In this document: positions 9,884 through 19,716 of the stretch, piece after piece | Position numbering within the stretch: position 1 is the stretch's first letter | Layout: every line of letters begins with the position of its first letter | DNA from: Pseudoteredinibacter isoporae | GTDB taxonomy: Bacteria > Pseudomonadota > Gammaproteobacteria > Pseudomonadales > Cellvibrionaceae | Direction: 5' to 3' | Assembly (NCBI RefSeq): GCF_011602085.1 | Contig: NZ_JAAONY010000004.1 | Span: forward strand, 29,472 to 93,471 | DNA: 64,000 nt | Translations under genes and position numbers: made by a program | The notes under the pieces: model-generated | The model's database searches: none | Seen by the model: only the letters and a program-made list of their open reading frames with translations | Told to the model about the DNA's origin: nothing

Positions 9884-10546
9884 CTAAGAATCTTCCGGTA
9901 ACGGCCAGCCGCCCATATCTTTCCATTTGTTGACGATCAGGCAAAACAAGTCAGCCGTTTTTTCAGCGTCGTAAGCGGCACTGTGTGCTTGGCTGTTGCT
10001 GAATTCCATACCGGCGGCAACACAGGCTTTTGCAAGAACGGTTTGTCCGAATGCGAGTCCGGCCAGTGTGGCAGTGTCAAAGCAAGAGAAGGGGTGGAAA
10101 GGGTTACGTTTGATCTGGCAACGATCTGCAGCGGCATTGACAAAGCCCAAATCAAAATGAGCATTGTGAGCGACCATTACCGCGCGAGTGCATCCATTGG
10201 CCTTCACAGCTTTGCGAATCGAAGAAAAAATTTCCGGCAGAGCAATCATTTCTGGTTGCGCATCGCGATCCGGGCTTGAGGGATCGATACCGGTAAAATC
10301 CAGTGCGGACTGCTCAATATTGGCGCCCTCGAATGGGTCGAGATGGCAGGCAAAGGTTTCGTCGCGATGCAATATGCCATCATCATCCATGCGCAGGGTG
10401 ACCGCAGCAACTTCCAGCAGGGCGTCGGTGTGTGCGTTAAAGCCACCCGTCTCGACATCCACGATTACTGGCAAAAAGCCGCGAAAGCGTTGTGCAAAAA
10501 GCGTTTTAATTTCCGGTGTTTCTTCGGCCGGGCTCATGACTGCCAC
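9884..10546 (-). CDS. rnt: Ribonuclease T
   Basis: This 220-residue DEDD-family 3'-5' exoribonuclease trims the 3' ends of tRNAs and other stable RNAs. Exonuclease motif I is VDVETGGF with the DxE pair, motif II is [11 protein letters not shown], and motif III is [14 protein letters not shown] with the H-x3-D spacing of DEDDh enzymes. A GTG start is preferred because AAGGAG lies five bases before it, whereas the ATG three codons later would be 14 bases away. It sits 27 bases after pyrC on the same strand. The pyrC-rnt pair beside motY and argG matches the gene order known in Pseudomonas, which strengthens the assignment. Confidence 0.94.
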   Translation of the reverse strand: MAVMSPAEETPEIKTLFAQRFRGFLPVIVDVETGGFNAHTDALLEVAAVTLRMDDDGILHRDETFACHLDPFEGANIEQSALDFTGIDPSSPDRDAQPEMIALPEIFSSIRKAVKANGCTRAVMVAHNAHFDLGFVNAAADRCQIKRNPFHPFSCFDTATLAGLAFGQTVLAKACVAAGMEFSNSQAHSAAYDAEKTADLFCLIVNKWKDMGGWPLPEDS

Positions 10547-10573
10547 ACTTGCTCCTTAGTCAATCCGTATTTA

Positions 10574-11605
10574 TTAAGCTACACGCCAGCGTAGGGTTTC
10601 ACCTGCACGCAGGGGCACGAGGTCACTGTCGCCAAAGTCCATACTGTCAGGCACAGTCCAGTCTTCACGAACCAGTGTAATGGTATCGTCATGGCGAGGC
10701 AGGCCGTAAAAGTCCGGACCAAAGTGGCTGGCAAAACCTTCCAGCTTATCCAGGGCGTTGGCGTCTTCAAAGGCTTCGGCGTACAGTTCGACTGCCGCGT
10801 AAGCGGTGTAGGCACCCGCGCAACCGCAGGCAGCTTCTTTCGCGTGCTTGGCGTGAGGGGCGGAATCGGTGCCGAGGAAGAATTTCGGGCTGCCACTGCA
10901 CGCGGCGGCAATCAAAGCTTCCTGATGGCTTGAGCGCTTGAGAATCGGCAAGCAGTAATAGTGAGGTCGAATGCCACCGGCCAACATGTGGTTGCGGTTG
11001 TACAGCAAGTGGTGGGCGGTAATGGTGGCCGCCATATTATCGCCAGCCGCATTAACAAAGTCAGCCGCATCTTTGGTGGTGATATGTTCCAGAACCATTT
11101 TCAGTTCCGGGAAATCTTTATTCAGCTGCTGCAGGGTCGAGTCGATAAAGCGTTGCTCGCGATCAAAGATATCGATGCTGCTGTCGGTAACCTCGCCGTG
11201 CAGGCAGAAGCGAATGCTGTGTTCCTGCATGGCGTCCAGTGCGGGGTAGACATTTTTGATGTCGGTTACACCGGAATCGGAATTGGTCGTGGCGCCGGCA
11301 GGATACAGTTTGCAGGCAACAACGCCGGCTTCTTTAGCGCGGGCGATGTCATCGGCGCTGGTGTTGTCGGTAAGATAAAGCACCATCAGTGGGTCGAAAT
11401 TGGAGCCCTCAGGGCGAGCCGCCAGAATGCGTTCTTTATATGCCAGGGCTTGCTCAGCCTGAATAACCGGTGGAACCAGATTCGGCATGATGATTGCGCG
11501 CCCAAAATAGCGGGCGGCGTCGGGAACAGTATGCTCCAATGCTTGGCCGTCACGTAGATGGATGTGCCAGTCATCGGGGCGGCAAATGGTAAGGCTTTGG
11601 CTCAT
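10574..11605 (-). CDS. pyrC: Dihydroorotase
   Basis: This 343-residue zinc amidohydrolase closes N-carbamoyl-aspartate to dihydroorotate in pyrimidine synthesis. It carries the HIHLRDG metal-binding motif near residue 15, the [12 protein letters not shown] segment that holds the carbamylated lysine, the LHGEVT histidine and the GTDSAPH catalytic aspartate. Length and motifs fit the E. coli-like class II enzyme. I chose the ATG at 11605 because AAAGGAAC lies just before it and the protein then begins [14 protein letters not shown], as is usual for the family; an in-frame start at 11659 would add 18 unrelated residues. It is transcribed away from motY. Confidence 0.96.
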   Translation of the reverse strand: MSQSLTICRPDDWHIHLRDGQALEHTVPDAARYFGRAIIMPNLVPPVIQAEQALAYKERILAARPEGSNFDPLMVLYLTDNTSADDIARAKEAGVVACKLYPAGATTNSDSGVTDIKNVYPALDAMQEHSIRFCLHGEVTDSSIDIFDREQRFIDSTLQQLNKDFPELKMVLEHITTKDAADFVNAAGDNMAATITAHHLLYNRNHMLAGGIRPHYYCLPILKRSSHQEALIAAACSGSPKFFLGTDSAPHAKHAKEAACGCAGAYTAYAAVELYAEAFEDANALDKLEGFASHFGPDFYGLPRHDDTITLVREDWTVPDSMDFGDSDLVPLRAGETLRWRVA

Positions 11606-11708
11606 GCAGGTTCCTTTGTTGCTCTCGTGTTTACTATCGGGCTGAATCGGGTCTAGCAAATGGCAGTAATGTCTGCTCTGTGACGCGGCATCCTACCAAA
11701 ATCAAGGC

Positions 11709-11735
11709 TAAAGCACATTAGCTAGATGCCGATAA
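11709..11735 (+). promoter_or_regulatory. Sigma-28 (FliA) promoter of motY
   Basis: TAAAG at 11709, then GCCGATAA at 11728-11735, with exactly 15 bases between TAAA and GCCGATAA. This is a full match to the flagellar sigma-28 consensus. The start site would be near 11742, about 64 bases before the motY ATG. Confidence 0.85.
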
Positions 11736-11805
11736 TCTTAGTCGAAGGCGCCGAAATTCGGTTATTTGAGTGCATTTTACGAAGTTAGCTTGTGAGGGCA
11801 GGGTT

Positions 11806-12735
11806 ATGACGAGGCAGCAGTTGAAAATCATGCGCCGCTTGGATCTCGGTTTGCCTGCATTGTGTCTGTTGATGTTTCTCTGTTTTCTCCTGGTAGGCAG
11901 GGCTGAAGCCATGCGCTATGAGGCGGGCTTCGATAAGGCCAACTGGGAGAGCGAATCCTCCATTTTTGAATGTCGCATGAGTCAGATGGTGCCAGACTAT
12001 GGTCAGGTGGTGTTCTATCGACGTGCCGGCGAGAAGCAGCAGTTTTTCCTCGATACCAAAACCATATTTTTCAAGCGTGGTCGAGGTGCGTTGCAAATTA
12101 CGGGGCCGGTGTGGAAGCCAAGATCGCCCGTTCAAAATCTGGGTTATATCGATGTGGTGGAGTCCAAGCGGCCGGTCACTTTAGGGCCCAAACTGTCTGA
12201 GCGCATTATGTCGGAGCTAGGGAAGGGGCAGCAGGTGGTGATTACCCGCAAACCTTGGTACGGCGCCAACGAATCCCTCTCGGTGGCCTTTAATTCCCTG
12301 AATTACCGCCCCGTTTACGATAACTATTTAAGTTGTGTTGCCGGGCTGCTGCCGGTTAATTTTGACCAGGTTGAAAGAACCACGCTGCATTTTGGTGGTT
12401 CCAAAGAAACCCTGAGTAAGCAGCAAAGGGCCTCTCTGGATCGCATTGTGATTTACGCCAAGGCTGACAATGAAGTCACCACCTATTACGTGGATGGTCA
12501 TACCGACAGTCGCGGTATTATGGCGGAAAACCTTGAGCTATCGAAAAAGCGGGCTGAGCAAGTCGCTGATTACTTGCTGCGTGCAGGTTTGGATAAAAAT
12601 AAGATTCAGGTTCGCTGGCACGGTGAGCGCTACCCGGTGGCCTCCAATCGCAGTCCCAAAGGACGTGCTGCAAATCGGCGGGTGACGGTGAGGCTTGAAA
12701 AAGGCGAGCCTTCCATGGATGTGGCATCTCGTTGA
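11806..12735 (+). CDS. motY: MotY-type flagellar stator-associated OmpA-family protein
   Basis: This 309-residue protein has a signal peptide (LCLLMFLCFLLVGRAEA), a roughly 150-residue N-terminal domain and a C-terminal OmpA-like peptidoglycan-binding domain (VDGHTDSRG, then LSKKRAEQVADYL and SPKGRAANRRV). In Vibrio and Pseudomonas, MotY forms the T-ring or stabilises stators around the flagellar motor. Both the N-terminal domain and the pyrC/argG context point to MotY rather than a generic OmpA lipoprotein. I chose the ATG at 11806 because GAGGG (11793-11797) precedes it by eight bases; a GTG at 11770 is in frame. The upstream sigma-28 promoter links it to late flagellar gene expression. Confidence 0.9.
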   Translation: MTRQQLKIMRRLDLGLPALCLLMFLCFLLVGRAEAMRYEAGFDKANWESESSIFECRMSQMVPDYGQVVFYRRAGEKQQFFLDTKTIFFKRGRGALQITGPVWKPRSPVQNLGYIDVVESKRPVTLGPKLSERIMSELGKGQQVVITRKPWYGANESLSVAFNSLNYRPVYDNYLSCVAGLLPVNFDQVERTTLHFGGSKETLSKQQRASLDRIVIYAKADNEVTTYYVDGHTDSRGIMAENLELSKKRAEQVADYLLRAGLDKNKIQVRWHGERYPVASNRSPKGRAANRRVTVRLEKGEPSMDVASR

Positions 12736-13125
12736 TGCTCGAACGCTTCGTTTCAATAAGTTTCGTGAATATTGTCTATTTGTTGTAATAGGAGCAAACG
12801 GGTTTCTGTGATGCAAAGCCTGTAATATAGCTTCTCCAGTATCGTTATCCACCGATACTATCCCATTTGTAGTAGAAGTTTTGCCCTAAAGTGTAGGGAT
12901 ATTTCTGTGAAATATTTATCCTCCTATGTATAATACGTGCGCCAAATTTTAGGTGTGAAAATCAGTTTTTGTCTATTTTTAGACCACAAGCTGGCCTGGC
13001 AGCCTAGAATGAATGCTGCACAATGAAATGGCGACCAACAGCCATCCGCCCCAGAAAACAAAGCGGGGCAATAATGGGCTTTGCTTAGAAAAGTCCGAGT
13101 TATTGATCCATAGCGGGAGACAATT
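12736..13125. other. Non-coding region before argG with two inverted repeats
   Basis: This 390-base gap contains AGTATCG-N8-CGATACT (12838-12859), a small CCCTA/TAGGG hairpin (12884-12898) and a TATAAT box (12929-12934). The repeats could end the motY transcript or act as operators for argG. I see no gene here. Confidence 0.5.
12929..12934 (+). promoter_or_regulatory. Candidate -10 box for argG
   Basis: A perfect TATAAT lies about 190 bases before argG, but the -35 region at the right spacing is poor (TGTGAA). The call is weak. Confidence 0.35.
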
Positions 13126-14349
13126 ATGTCCTCAGTAAAAAAAGTTGTGTTGGCCTATTCCGGTGGTTTGGATACGTCGGTCATCGTTCGTTGGTTGCAA
13201 GAGACCTATAACTGTGAGGTTGTAACCTTCACAGCCGATATCGGCCAGGGCGAAGAGGTAGAGCCAGCGCGCGCCAAAGCTGAAGCGCTGGGCGTGAAAG
13301 AAATCTATATTGATGACCTGCGCGAAGAGTTTGCCCGCGATTTCGTCTTCCCTATGTTCCGCGCCAACACCATCTATGAAGGTGAGTACCTGTTGGGCAC
13401 GTCCATTGCCCGCCCGCTGATTGCCAAGCGACTGATTGAAATTGCCAATGAGACCGGCGCCGATGCGATTTCCCACGGTGCGACGGGTAAAGGTAATGAT
13501 CAGGTGCGCTTCGAGCTGGGTGCCTACGCGCTGAAGCCGGGCATTCAGGTGATTGCCCCGTGGCGTGAGTGGGATCTGACCTCCCGCGAAACCCTGATGA
13601 AATACTGTGAAGATCACAACATCCCGGTTGACTTCGCCAGCAGCAAAAAGAAATCCCCTTACTCAATGGATGCCAACCTGCTGCACATCTCTTATGAAGG
13701 CGGCAATCTGGAAGATCCATGGTGGGAGGCCAATGACGCCGAAATGTGGCGTTGGAGCGTTTCCCCGGAAGAGGCTCCTGATGAGCCTACCTATCTGGAA
13801 TTAACCTACGAGAAAGGCGACATCGTTGCCATCAATGGTGAGGCCATGAGCCCGGCCACCGTATTGGAATACCTGAACAAGGTTGGTGGCGAGAATGGCG
13901 TGGGTCGTCTGGATATTGTTGAAAACCGCTATGTCGGCATGAAGTCTCGAGGTTGTTACGAAACTCCCGGCGGCACCATCATGCTGAAAGCACACCGTGG
14001 TATCGAGTCCCTGACCCTGGATCGCGAAGCGGCCCATCTGAAAGATGAGCTGATGCCCAAGTATGCAGAATTGATTTACAACGGTTACTGGTGGAGCCCT
14101 GAGCGTAAGATGCTGCAGGCGGCCATTGATGAGTCTCAGCAGCACGTAAATGGTGATGTACGCGTAAAACTGTACAAAGGCAGCGTATCGGTAGTTGGCC
14201 GCCGTAGCGCAGACAGTCTGTTTGATGAGGCGATTGCGACCTTTGAAGATGATGCAGGCGCCTATGACCAGAAAGATGCTGAGGGCTTTATTCGCTTAAA
14301 TTCTCTGCGTTTACGAATTGCGGCCGATAAAGGTCGAAATAACTTATAA
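13126..14349 (+). CDS. argG: Argininosuccinate synthase
   Basis: This 407-residue enzyme joins citrulline and aspartate with ATP in arginine synthesis. The N-terminal ATP-pyrophosphatase loop is [15 protein letters not shown] (around residues 9-23). The family signature [13 protein letters not shown] and the substrate segment [17 protein letters not shown] are both present. Length is normal for the short bacterial class. A GGGAGA ribosome site precedes the ATG. It follows motY, as in Pseudomonas, after a 390-base gap, so it is probably a separate transcription unit. Confidence 0.97.
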   Translation: MSSVKKVVLAYSGGLDTSVIVRWLQETYNCEVVTFTADIGQGEEVEPARAKAEALGVKEIYIDDLREEFARDFVFPMFRANTIYEGEYLLGTSIARPLIAKRLIEIANETGADAISHGATGKGNDQVRFELGAYALKPGIQVIAPWREWDLTSRETLMKYCEDHNIPVDFASSKKKSPYSMDANLLHISYEGGNLEDPWWEANDAEMWRWSVSPEEAPDEPTYLELTYEKGDIVAINGEAMSPATVLEYLNKVGGENGVGRLDIVENRYVGMKSRGCYETPGGTIMLKAHRGIESLTLDREAAHLKDELMPKYAELIYNGYWWSPERKMLQAAIDESQQHVNGDVRVKLYKGSVSVVGRRSADSLFDEAIATFEDDAGAYDQKDAEGFIRLNSLRLRIAADKGRNNL

Positions 14350-14463
14350 AAGCTGGCAACAGCGAATAATTAGCCCATACTCCATGGACGGAATGGGATA
14401 GACCGCATTTAGCCTGCATGTCATATAGGAAGAAATTTGCTCTGCCGGCTGCTGGTCTTTGTT

Positions 14464-14505
14464 GATCGTAATCAAGTGATATAAACCTGACATCGTAGAT
14501 AATTT
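14464..14505 (+). promoter_or_regulatory. Anr/Fnr box and -10 of the ccoNOQP promoter
   Basis: TTGATCGTAATCAA (14464-14477) is a perfect TTGAT-N4-ATCAA Fnr/Anr palindrome. A GATAAT -10 box lies at 14500-14505. A start site seven bases later puts the box centre at -41.5, the class II activator position. Transcription should therefore rise at low oxygen. Confidence 0.85.
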
Positions 14506-14626
14506 GCGGTGCATTGGGGTAATTAAAGAAGTATCCAGTGACAGCCTGAGTCCCACCGCGGTGAAACAGGACGTTGTTTGATCAAAAAAGAATCCTCAAT
14601 TCTTAAAATCAATTAGGAAAGTCGCT

Positions 14627-16069
14627 ATGAGTAGTAACTTGGCAACCGCTGGTGAACAGCCGGCATACAACTACGATATAGTACGTAAATTCGCCGTGAT
14701 GACCGTCGTTTGGGGCGTGGTCGGAATGTCGGTGGGCGTACTGATCGCGTCGCAGCTAGCCTGGCCGCAACTGAATGACATTATGCAACCGTTTACGCAC
14801 TTTGGTCGCTTGCGTCCTCTGCACACCAATGCGGTTATTTTTGCATTTGGTGGCTGTGCTCTGTTTGCAACCTCTTACTATGTGGTACAGCGTACCTGTC
14901 AGACACCGCTTTGGGGTGGTTTTCTGGTGCCGTTTACCTTCTGGGGGTGGCAACTGGTGATCGTACTGGCGGCCGTGACGCTGCCACTGGGTTTAACTTC
15001 TTCGAAAGAATACGCTGAGCTGGAATGGCCCATTGATATCCTGATTACTCTGGTCTGGGTGTCTTACGGTATTGTGTTCTTTGGTACGGTTATTAAACGA
15101 AAAACCTCGCACATCTATGTGGCGAACTGGTTCTTCGGTGCCTTTATCCTGACCGTCGCGATTCTGCACGTGGTGAACTCGGCGGCAATCCCGGTTACTC
15201 TGACCAAGTCTTATTCTGCCTATGCCGGCGCCATGGATGCGATGATCCAGTGGTGGTACGGTCACAATGCGGTAGGTTTCTTCCTGACTGCGGGCTTCCT
15301 GGGCATCATGTACTACTTCGTACCGAAGCAGGCTGAACGTCCGGTATACTCATATCGTCTTTCCATCATCCACTTCTGGGCATTGATTTCCCTGTACATC
15401 TGGGCGGGTCCACACCACCTGCATTACACCGCATTGCCGGATTGGACTCAGGGTGTTGGTATGGTGATGTCTCTGATCCTGTTGGCCCCATCCTGGGGTG
15501 GTATGATCAACGGCATCATGACGCTGTCTGGCGCATGGCACAAACTGCGCACGGACCCAACTCTGCGCTTCCTGGTGGTTTCTCTGTCTTTCTACGGTAT
15601 GTCTACCTTCGAAGGCCCGATGATGTCCATCAAGACTGTAAACGCTTTGTCTCACTACACCGACTGGACAATTGGTCACGTACACTCCGGTGCGCTTGGC
15701 TGGGTTGCCATGGTATCAATTGGTGCTCTGTATCACCTGATTCCAGCTCTGCTGGGTCGTAAGGATATGTGGAGCGTTAAGCTGGTGAACATGCACTTCT
15801 GGATGGCCACCATCGGTACCGTTCTGTACATCGCCTCCATGTGGGTGAACGGCATTATGCAAGGTTTGATGTGGCGAGCGTTCAACGCCGACGGCACCTT
15901 GACTTACAGCTTCGTTGAATCTGTAGAAGCCAGTTACCCAGGTCACTATGTCCGTGTATTGGGTGGCTTTATCTTCCTGCTCGGCATGTTTTTTATGGCG
16001 TACAACACCTACCGCACATTCCAAGCTGAATCTGAAAATGCTACGGCTGCACAGCCTCAGTCAGCGTAA
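14627..16069 (+). CDS. ccoN: Cytochrome cbb3 oxidase subunit I
   Basis: This 480-residue, roughly twelve-helix membrane protein is the catalytic subunit of the high-affinity cbb3 terminal oxidase. It holds the low-spin haem b and the haem b3-CuB site where O2 is reduced. Family histidine ligands are visible in [15 protein letters not shown], in the [18 protein letters not shown] and [15 protein letters not shown] segments (CuB region), and in [17 protein letters not shown]. It is the first gene of a tight ccoNOQP operon with an 18-base gap to ccoO. An Anr box upstream indicates low-oxygen induction. Only one ccoNOQP set is in this window, whereas Pseudomonas species often carry two. Confidence 0.97.
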   Translation: MSSNLATAGEQPAYNYDIVRKFAVMTVVWGVVGMSVGVLIASQLAWPQLNDIMQPFTHFGRLRPLHTNAVIFAFGGCALFATSYYVVQRTCQTPLWGGFLVPFTFWGWQLVIVLAAVTLPLGLTSSKEYAELEWPIDILITLVWVSYGIVFFGTVIKRKTSHIYVANWFFGAFILTVAILHVVNSAAIPVTLTKSYSAYAGAMDAMIQWWYGHNAVGFFLTAGFLGIMYYFVPKQAERPVYSYRLSIIHFWALISLYIWAGPHHLHYTALPDWTQGVGMVMSLILLAPSWGGMINGIMTLSGAWHKLRTDPTLRFLVVSLSFYGMSTFEGPMMSIKTVNALSHYTDWTIGHVHSGALGWVAMVSIGALYHLIPALLGRKDMWSVKLVNMHFWMATIGTVLYIASMWVNGIMQGLMWRAFNADGTLTYSFVESVEASYPGHYVRVLGGFIFLLGMFFMAYNTYRTFQAESENATAAQPQSA

Positions 16070-16087
16070 GGTAGAGGAGAGATAACC

Positions 16088-16699
16088 GTGAAGAATCACG
16101 ATAAAGTAGAAAAGAATATCGGCCTGATGATGATCCTGATGGTTGTAGCCATCAGTTTCGGTGCGCTGGTTGAAATCGTGCCTCAGTTCTTTAACAAAGC
16201 AACCACTGAGCCGATTGAAGGCCTGAAGCCTTACACTGCCTTGCAACTGGAAGGTCGTGACATTTACATCCGCGAAGGTTGTAACGTATGTCACTCCCAG
16301 ATGGTTCGTCCATTCCGTTCTGAAACCGAGCGTTATGGTCACTACTCAGTTGCCGGTGAGTCGGTTTACGATCACCCATTCCTGTGGGGCTCCAAGCGTA
16401 CCGGTCCGGACTTGGCCCGTGTAGGCGGCCGCTACTCGGATGAGTGGCACCGTGCACACCTGTATAACCCACGAAATGTAGTACCTGAATCCAATATGCC
16501 TGCTTTCCCTTGGCTGTTTGACAATGTGTTAGATCACAAAGTTACTCCCAAAAAAATGGAAGCACTGCGTAGCTTGGGCGTTCCTTACACCGATGCAGAT
16601 ATTGCGGGTGCTGAGGAAGCTGTAAAAGGCAAAACCGAAATTCAAGCTTTGGTTGCCTATTTGCAGAACCTGGGTTTGTTGTTGAAACAGAAGCGTTAA
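16088..16699 (+). CDS. ccoO: Cytochrome cbb3 oxidase subunit II (mono-haem cytochrome c)
   Basis: This 203-residue subunit has one N-terminal membrane anchor (residues 10-30) and a periplasmic cytochrome c domain with a single haem site at Cys65-Asn-Val-Cys68-His69, followed by the family sequence [10 protein letters not shown]. It passes electrons from CcoP towards CcoN. The [10 protein letters not shown] segment supplies a likely axial methionine. It lies between ccoN and ccoQ in the operon. Confidence 0.97.
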   Translation: MKNHDKVEKNIGLMMILMVVAISFGALVEIVPQFFNKATTEPIEGLKPYTALQLEGRDIYIREGCNVCHSQMVRPFRSETERYGHYSVAGESVYDHPFLWGSKRTGPDLARVGGRYSDEWHRAHLYNPRNVVPESNMPAFPWLFDNVLDHKVTPKKMEALRSLGVPYTDADIAGAEEAVKGKTEIQALVAYLQNLGLLLKQKR

Positions 16700-16716
16700 T
16701 CACTGGGTAAAGCGTT

Positions 16717-16908
16717 ATGGATATTAACGATTGGCGTGGCATTTCAACGGTCTTTTTAATGATTGCTTTTATCGCGACCTGGATTTGGTTGTGGAGCAGC
16801 AAGCGCAAAAAAGGCTTTGACGAAGCTGCAAACTTACCGTTTGCCGATGAAGATGAGCATCAGCAATCGGCGACAGAAAAAGACGCTCGTTCCAGCAACG
16901 CTGAATAA
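16717..16908 (+). CDS. ccoQ: Cytochrome cbb3 oxidase subunit CcoQ
   Basis: This 63-residue protein has one membrane helix (residues 8-27) followed by a charged cytoplasmic tail (SSKRKKGFDEAANLPFADED). The sequence and its place between ccoO and ccoP identify it as CcoQ, a small subunit that stabilises the complex. The gaps on either side are under 20 bases. Confidence 0.93.
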   Translation: MDINDWRGISTVFLMIAFIATWIWLWSSKRKKGFDEAANLPFADEDEHQQSATEKDARSSNAE

Positions 16909-16920
16909 AGGTATTTAATT

Positions 16921-17817
16921 ATGTTGACTACATTTTGGAGTTGGTGGGTAATTTTATTAACCTTGACCAACTTAGTTTTGATCTGCTGGGTTTTGTTCGC
17001 GAACAAGAAAGTTGCCGTGAACGATGATGATGACCCGGAAAACGAAACCACTGGCCACGTTTACGATGGTATTGAGGAATACGATAACCCTCTGCCAAAG
17101 TGGTGGTTCCAGATGTTCGTTATCACTCTGATCTTTGGTGCTATTTACTTTGCTCTTTACCCGGCACTGGGTAACTGGAAAGGTTTCCTGGGCTGGACCT
17201 CTATTGGTCAGTGGGAAGCTGAAGTTGAAAAAGCCAATGTGAAGTACTCCGAGACCTTCGGTCAGTATCAGGACATGTCTATTGAAGACATTGCTGCTGA
17301 TCCCAAGGCGATGAAAATCGGTACTCGTTTATTCTCCAACAACTGCGCAGTGTGTCACGGTGCAGACGGTGGCGGTAACGTGGGCTTCCCGAACCTGACC
17401 GACAAGGATTGGTTGTACGGTGGCTCGCCCGCTGAAATTGAAATGAGTATTACCCACGGTCGTAACGGTGCAATGCCACCTTGGGGTGATGTGATTGGCG
17501 AAGACGGTGTTGTTGCGGTTGCTGAATACGTTCTGAAAATGTCCGGTCAGGAACACGATGCCAGCAAACTCGAAAAGGGTGAGCAGGTTTACAACACTAC
17601 TTGTGTGGCCTGTCACGGTGCAGATGGCAAAGGTAACATCATGCTGGGTGCGCCGAACTTGACGGACAGCATCTGGTTGTACGAAGGCACAGGTGAGGGC
17701 ATTCGTCACTCCGTGCGTAACGGTCGTGCGAACGTGATGCCAGCTCAGGCTGACAAACTGCGTGCGGACAAGATTCGTATGCTGACGGCCTATGTTTACA
17801 GCTTGTCACAAGAATAA
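16921..17817 (+). CDS. ccoP: Cytochrome cbb3 oxidase subunit III (di-haem cytochrome c)
   Basis: This 298-residue subunit accepts electrons from soluble cytochromes. Two N-terminal membrane helices (about residues 5-25 and 60-80, WWFQMFVITLIFGAIYFALYP) are followed by two cytochrome c domains with haem sites Cys142-x-x-Cys145-His and Cys228-x-x-Cys231-His, both in the context CxxCHGADG. The N-terminal FixP signature (DGIEEYDNPLPKWW) is clear. It is the last gene of the ccoNOQP operon, and a terminator follows 24 bases after its stop. Confidence 0.97.
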   Translation: MLTTFWSWWVILLTLTNLVLICWVLFANKKVAVNDDDDPENETTGHVYDGIEEYDNPLPKWWFQMFVITLIFGAIYFALYPALGNWKGFLGWTSIGQWEAEVEKANVKYSETFGQYQDMSIEDIAADPKAMKIGTRLFSNNCAVCHGADGGGNVGFPNLTDKDWLYGGSPAEIEMSITHGRNGAMPPWGDVIGEDGVVAVAEYVLKMSGQEHDASKLEKGEQVYNTTCVACHGADGKGNIMLGAPNLTDSIWLYEGTGEGIRHSVRNGRANVMPAQADKLRADKIRMLTAYVYSLSQE

Positions 17818-17841
17818 ACGTCTTAGTCGATAAGCGACCCG

Positions 17842-17876
17842 AACGCCACCCTGAGTGATCAGTGTGGCGTTTTTTG
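17842..17876 (+). terminator. Terminator of ccoNOQP
   Basis: The stem AACGCCAC/GTGGCGTT encloses a 14-base loop that can itself pair further, and it is followed by a T run. It ends the oxidase operon. Confidence 0.85.
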
Positions 17877-18225
17877 TATCTGGAATAACTCAGTTAAACC
17901 GCAAGCTTGCCGATAGCGTAACAATAGCGGGGGAAAGGATTCAGGCTTTACTTGATCCAGTGCAAGCAAATGAGTGTATATAAGCTAGTGTTAAAGTACC
18001 AAAAGGTTTAACATTCGCGCCATAAAGTTTGTGGCTATGGCCAGGAGAAAAGGCCCGTACACAGAGCTTTCAAGATGGTGTCATTTCTACCAACCTTGGC
18101 GTCGAGCCGGACGGTCAGGGCACAAGAACCGCTAAAGCGGCACGAGCGAATGATGATAAGCATGTAAAAAACATGCGACAGCCGTGATACCCGGATAAAC
18201 TGGGTAAATCTGAAGAGGTCTCGTT
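17877..18225 (+). other. Structured non-coding leader upstream of ccoG
   Basis: This stretch holds no convincing gene but several short hairpins: GGCC-AGGAGAAAA-GGCC (18039-18055), GCATGT-A5-ACATGC (18160-18176) and TACCC-GGATAAACT-GGGTA (18188-18206). Two of them show GGA in the loop, the form bound by CsrA/RsmA proteins. If transcription starts near the Anr-like half site at 17952, this would be a leader of about 225 bases on the ccoG mRNA. I could not match it to a known riboswitch class. Confidence 0.4.
17952..17965 (+). promoter_or_regulatory. Degenerate Anr-like site upstream of ccoG
   Basis: TTGATCCAGTGCAA keeps the left half TTGAT but has a poor right half. The same TTGATCCAG core recurs upstream of ccoH. 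The -10 at the matching distance (TAGTGT, 17986) is weak, so this is tentative. Confidence 0.35.
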
Positions 18226-19656
18226 GTGACTGATAAGATTCCTACCACTGAAGTGGATAGTAAACCCCAAAAACAGTACATCGATCTGTATGCCGGATCG
18301 AATAAAATTTATACCCGTAAAGTCAAAGGCTTTTATCAACGCCTGCGTCGTTACACGGGTATCCCTTTGTTATTAGGCTTTTTATTGCTGCCGTGGTTTA
18401 ACATCGAAGGGCGCCAGGCCGTGCTGTTTGATTTGCCTGAGCGAAAATTCCATATTCTCTGGACAACGTTCTGGCCACAGGATTTTATGCTGCTGGCCTG
18501 GTTGCTGATTATTGCCGCCTTTGCTCTGTTTACCGTCACGGTTCTTGTTGGCCGAGTCTGGTGTGGTTTTACCTGTCCACAAACCGTATGGACTCTGATG
18601 TATATTTGGGCAGAAGATAAGTGCGAGGGTGATCGCAATGCCCGGATTAAATTGGATAAAGCGCCCTGGAGCTTTGAAAAAATTCGCAAGAAAGCGTCCA
18701 AGCATGGGCTATGGTTGCTGATCGCCTTTGTGACCGGCTTTACATTTATCGGGTATTTTTATGGCGCGCGAGACCTGATTGTCGACCTGTTTACGTTTAA
18801 CGCACATCCGGCCGGTGTGTTTTGGGTCTTCTTCTTTACGGCGGCGACTTACGGGAATGCCGGCTTTTTGCGCGAGCAAGTGTGTAAATACATGTGCCCG
18901 TATGCGCGTTTCCAATCGGTGATGTATGACCGGGATACCATGTTGGTAACCTATGACGAAGCGCGTGGCGAAACCCGTGGCAAGCGCAAGGCTCGTGAAG
19001 ACTATAAATCCAAGGGGTTAGGCGACTGTATCGACTGCGGATGGTGCGTGCAGGTTTGCCCGGTGGATATCGATATTCGCGATGGCCTGCAATACGAATG
19101 TATCGATTGTGGATTGTGTGTCGATGCTTGTGACAGCGTAATGGACCGGATGAAGTATCCGCGTGGGCTGATTCGTTTTACGACTCAAGATGCGCTGGAA
19201 ACCGGTGAAACCCATGTGTTGCGCCCCCGCTTTATCGGTTACGTCGCAGCTGTGGTGCTTATGGTTGGTCTTTTCGCTTATACCATTGGCACTCGCACAC
19301 CTTTGGGGGTGGATGTTATTCGCGACCGTGGTGCGAAGCTGTTCCGTGAGACACCGGAATACATCGAAAACGTCTACATGGTGAAGATTAACAACATGGG
19401 GCGGGGTGAAAGTTACTTCAGTGTGAATGTGCAGGCCGATGAAACCGGCAGCGTGCCAAGTGATTACCGCATGAAGAAAAAATATCGCGCCTACCTCGAA
19501 GAAGGAGAGATCTTCTCTCTGCCTGTGAGTGTGCGGATTGATCGCGACAAGCTTGAGGCCTCTAAATCAACCATTTACTTCGTGGTTGAAGCCGAAGATG
19601 ATGCGACAGTTCACGCGATTCAGAAGGCCAGCTTTATCGGCCCGAGCAAGAACTGA
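18226..19656 (+). CDS. ccoG: Cbb3 oxidase assembly protein CcoG (cupric reductase-like ferredoxin)
   Basis: This 476-residue membrane protein (FixG/RdxA family) has about five transmembrane helices, a CGFTCPQTVW motif near residue 108, two 4Fe-4S clusters (Cys268-271-274-278 and Cys292-295-298-302) and a C-terminal immunoglobulin-like domain. CcoG is reported to reduce Cu(II) to Cu(I) so that copper can be delivered to the oxidase CuB centre. A GTG start is used, with AGAGG seven bases before it. It lies between ccoNOQP and ccoHIS, the usual place. Confidence 0.95.
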   Translation: MTDKIPTTEVDSKPQKQYIDLYAGSNKIYTRKVKGFYQRLRRYTGIPLLLGFLLLPWFNIEGRQAVLFDLPERKFHILWTTFWPQDFMLLAWLLIIAAFALFTVTVLVGRVWCGFTCPQTVWTLMYIWAEDKCEGDRNARIKLDKAPWSFEKIRKKASKHGLWLLIAFVTGFTFIGYFYGARDLIVDLFTFNAHPAGVFWVFFFTAATYGNAGFLREQVCKYMCPYARFQSVMYDRDTMLVTYDEARGETRGKRKAREDYKSKGLGDCIDCGWCVQVCPVDIDIRDGLQYECIDCGLCVDACDSVMDRMKYPRGLIRFTTQDALETGETHVLRPRFIGYVAAVVLMVGLFAYTIGTRTPLGVDVIRDRGAKLFRETPEYIENVYMVKINNMGRGESYFSVNVQADETGSVPSDYRMKKKYRAYLEEGEIFSLPVSVRIDRDKLEASKSTIYFVVEAEDDATVHAIQKASFIGPSKN

Positions 19657-19716
19657 GTCCTTTGCTGTAACAGGGCATAGGCTGTAGCGCTAAAGCCCTG
19701 ATTCCCGTCTGGAGAA

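Noticed and set aside
18037..18135. A 32-residue basic open frame in the ccoG leader
   Set aside because: There is no ribosome site, no membrane helix and no known small cbb3 subunit resemblance; the hairpins explain the region better.
17877..18225. A riboswitch (c-di-GMP, cobalamin or similar) upstream of ccoG
   Set aside because: I could not find the conserved core bases of any class I know; only generic hairpins are visible.
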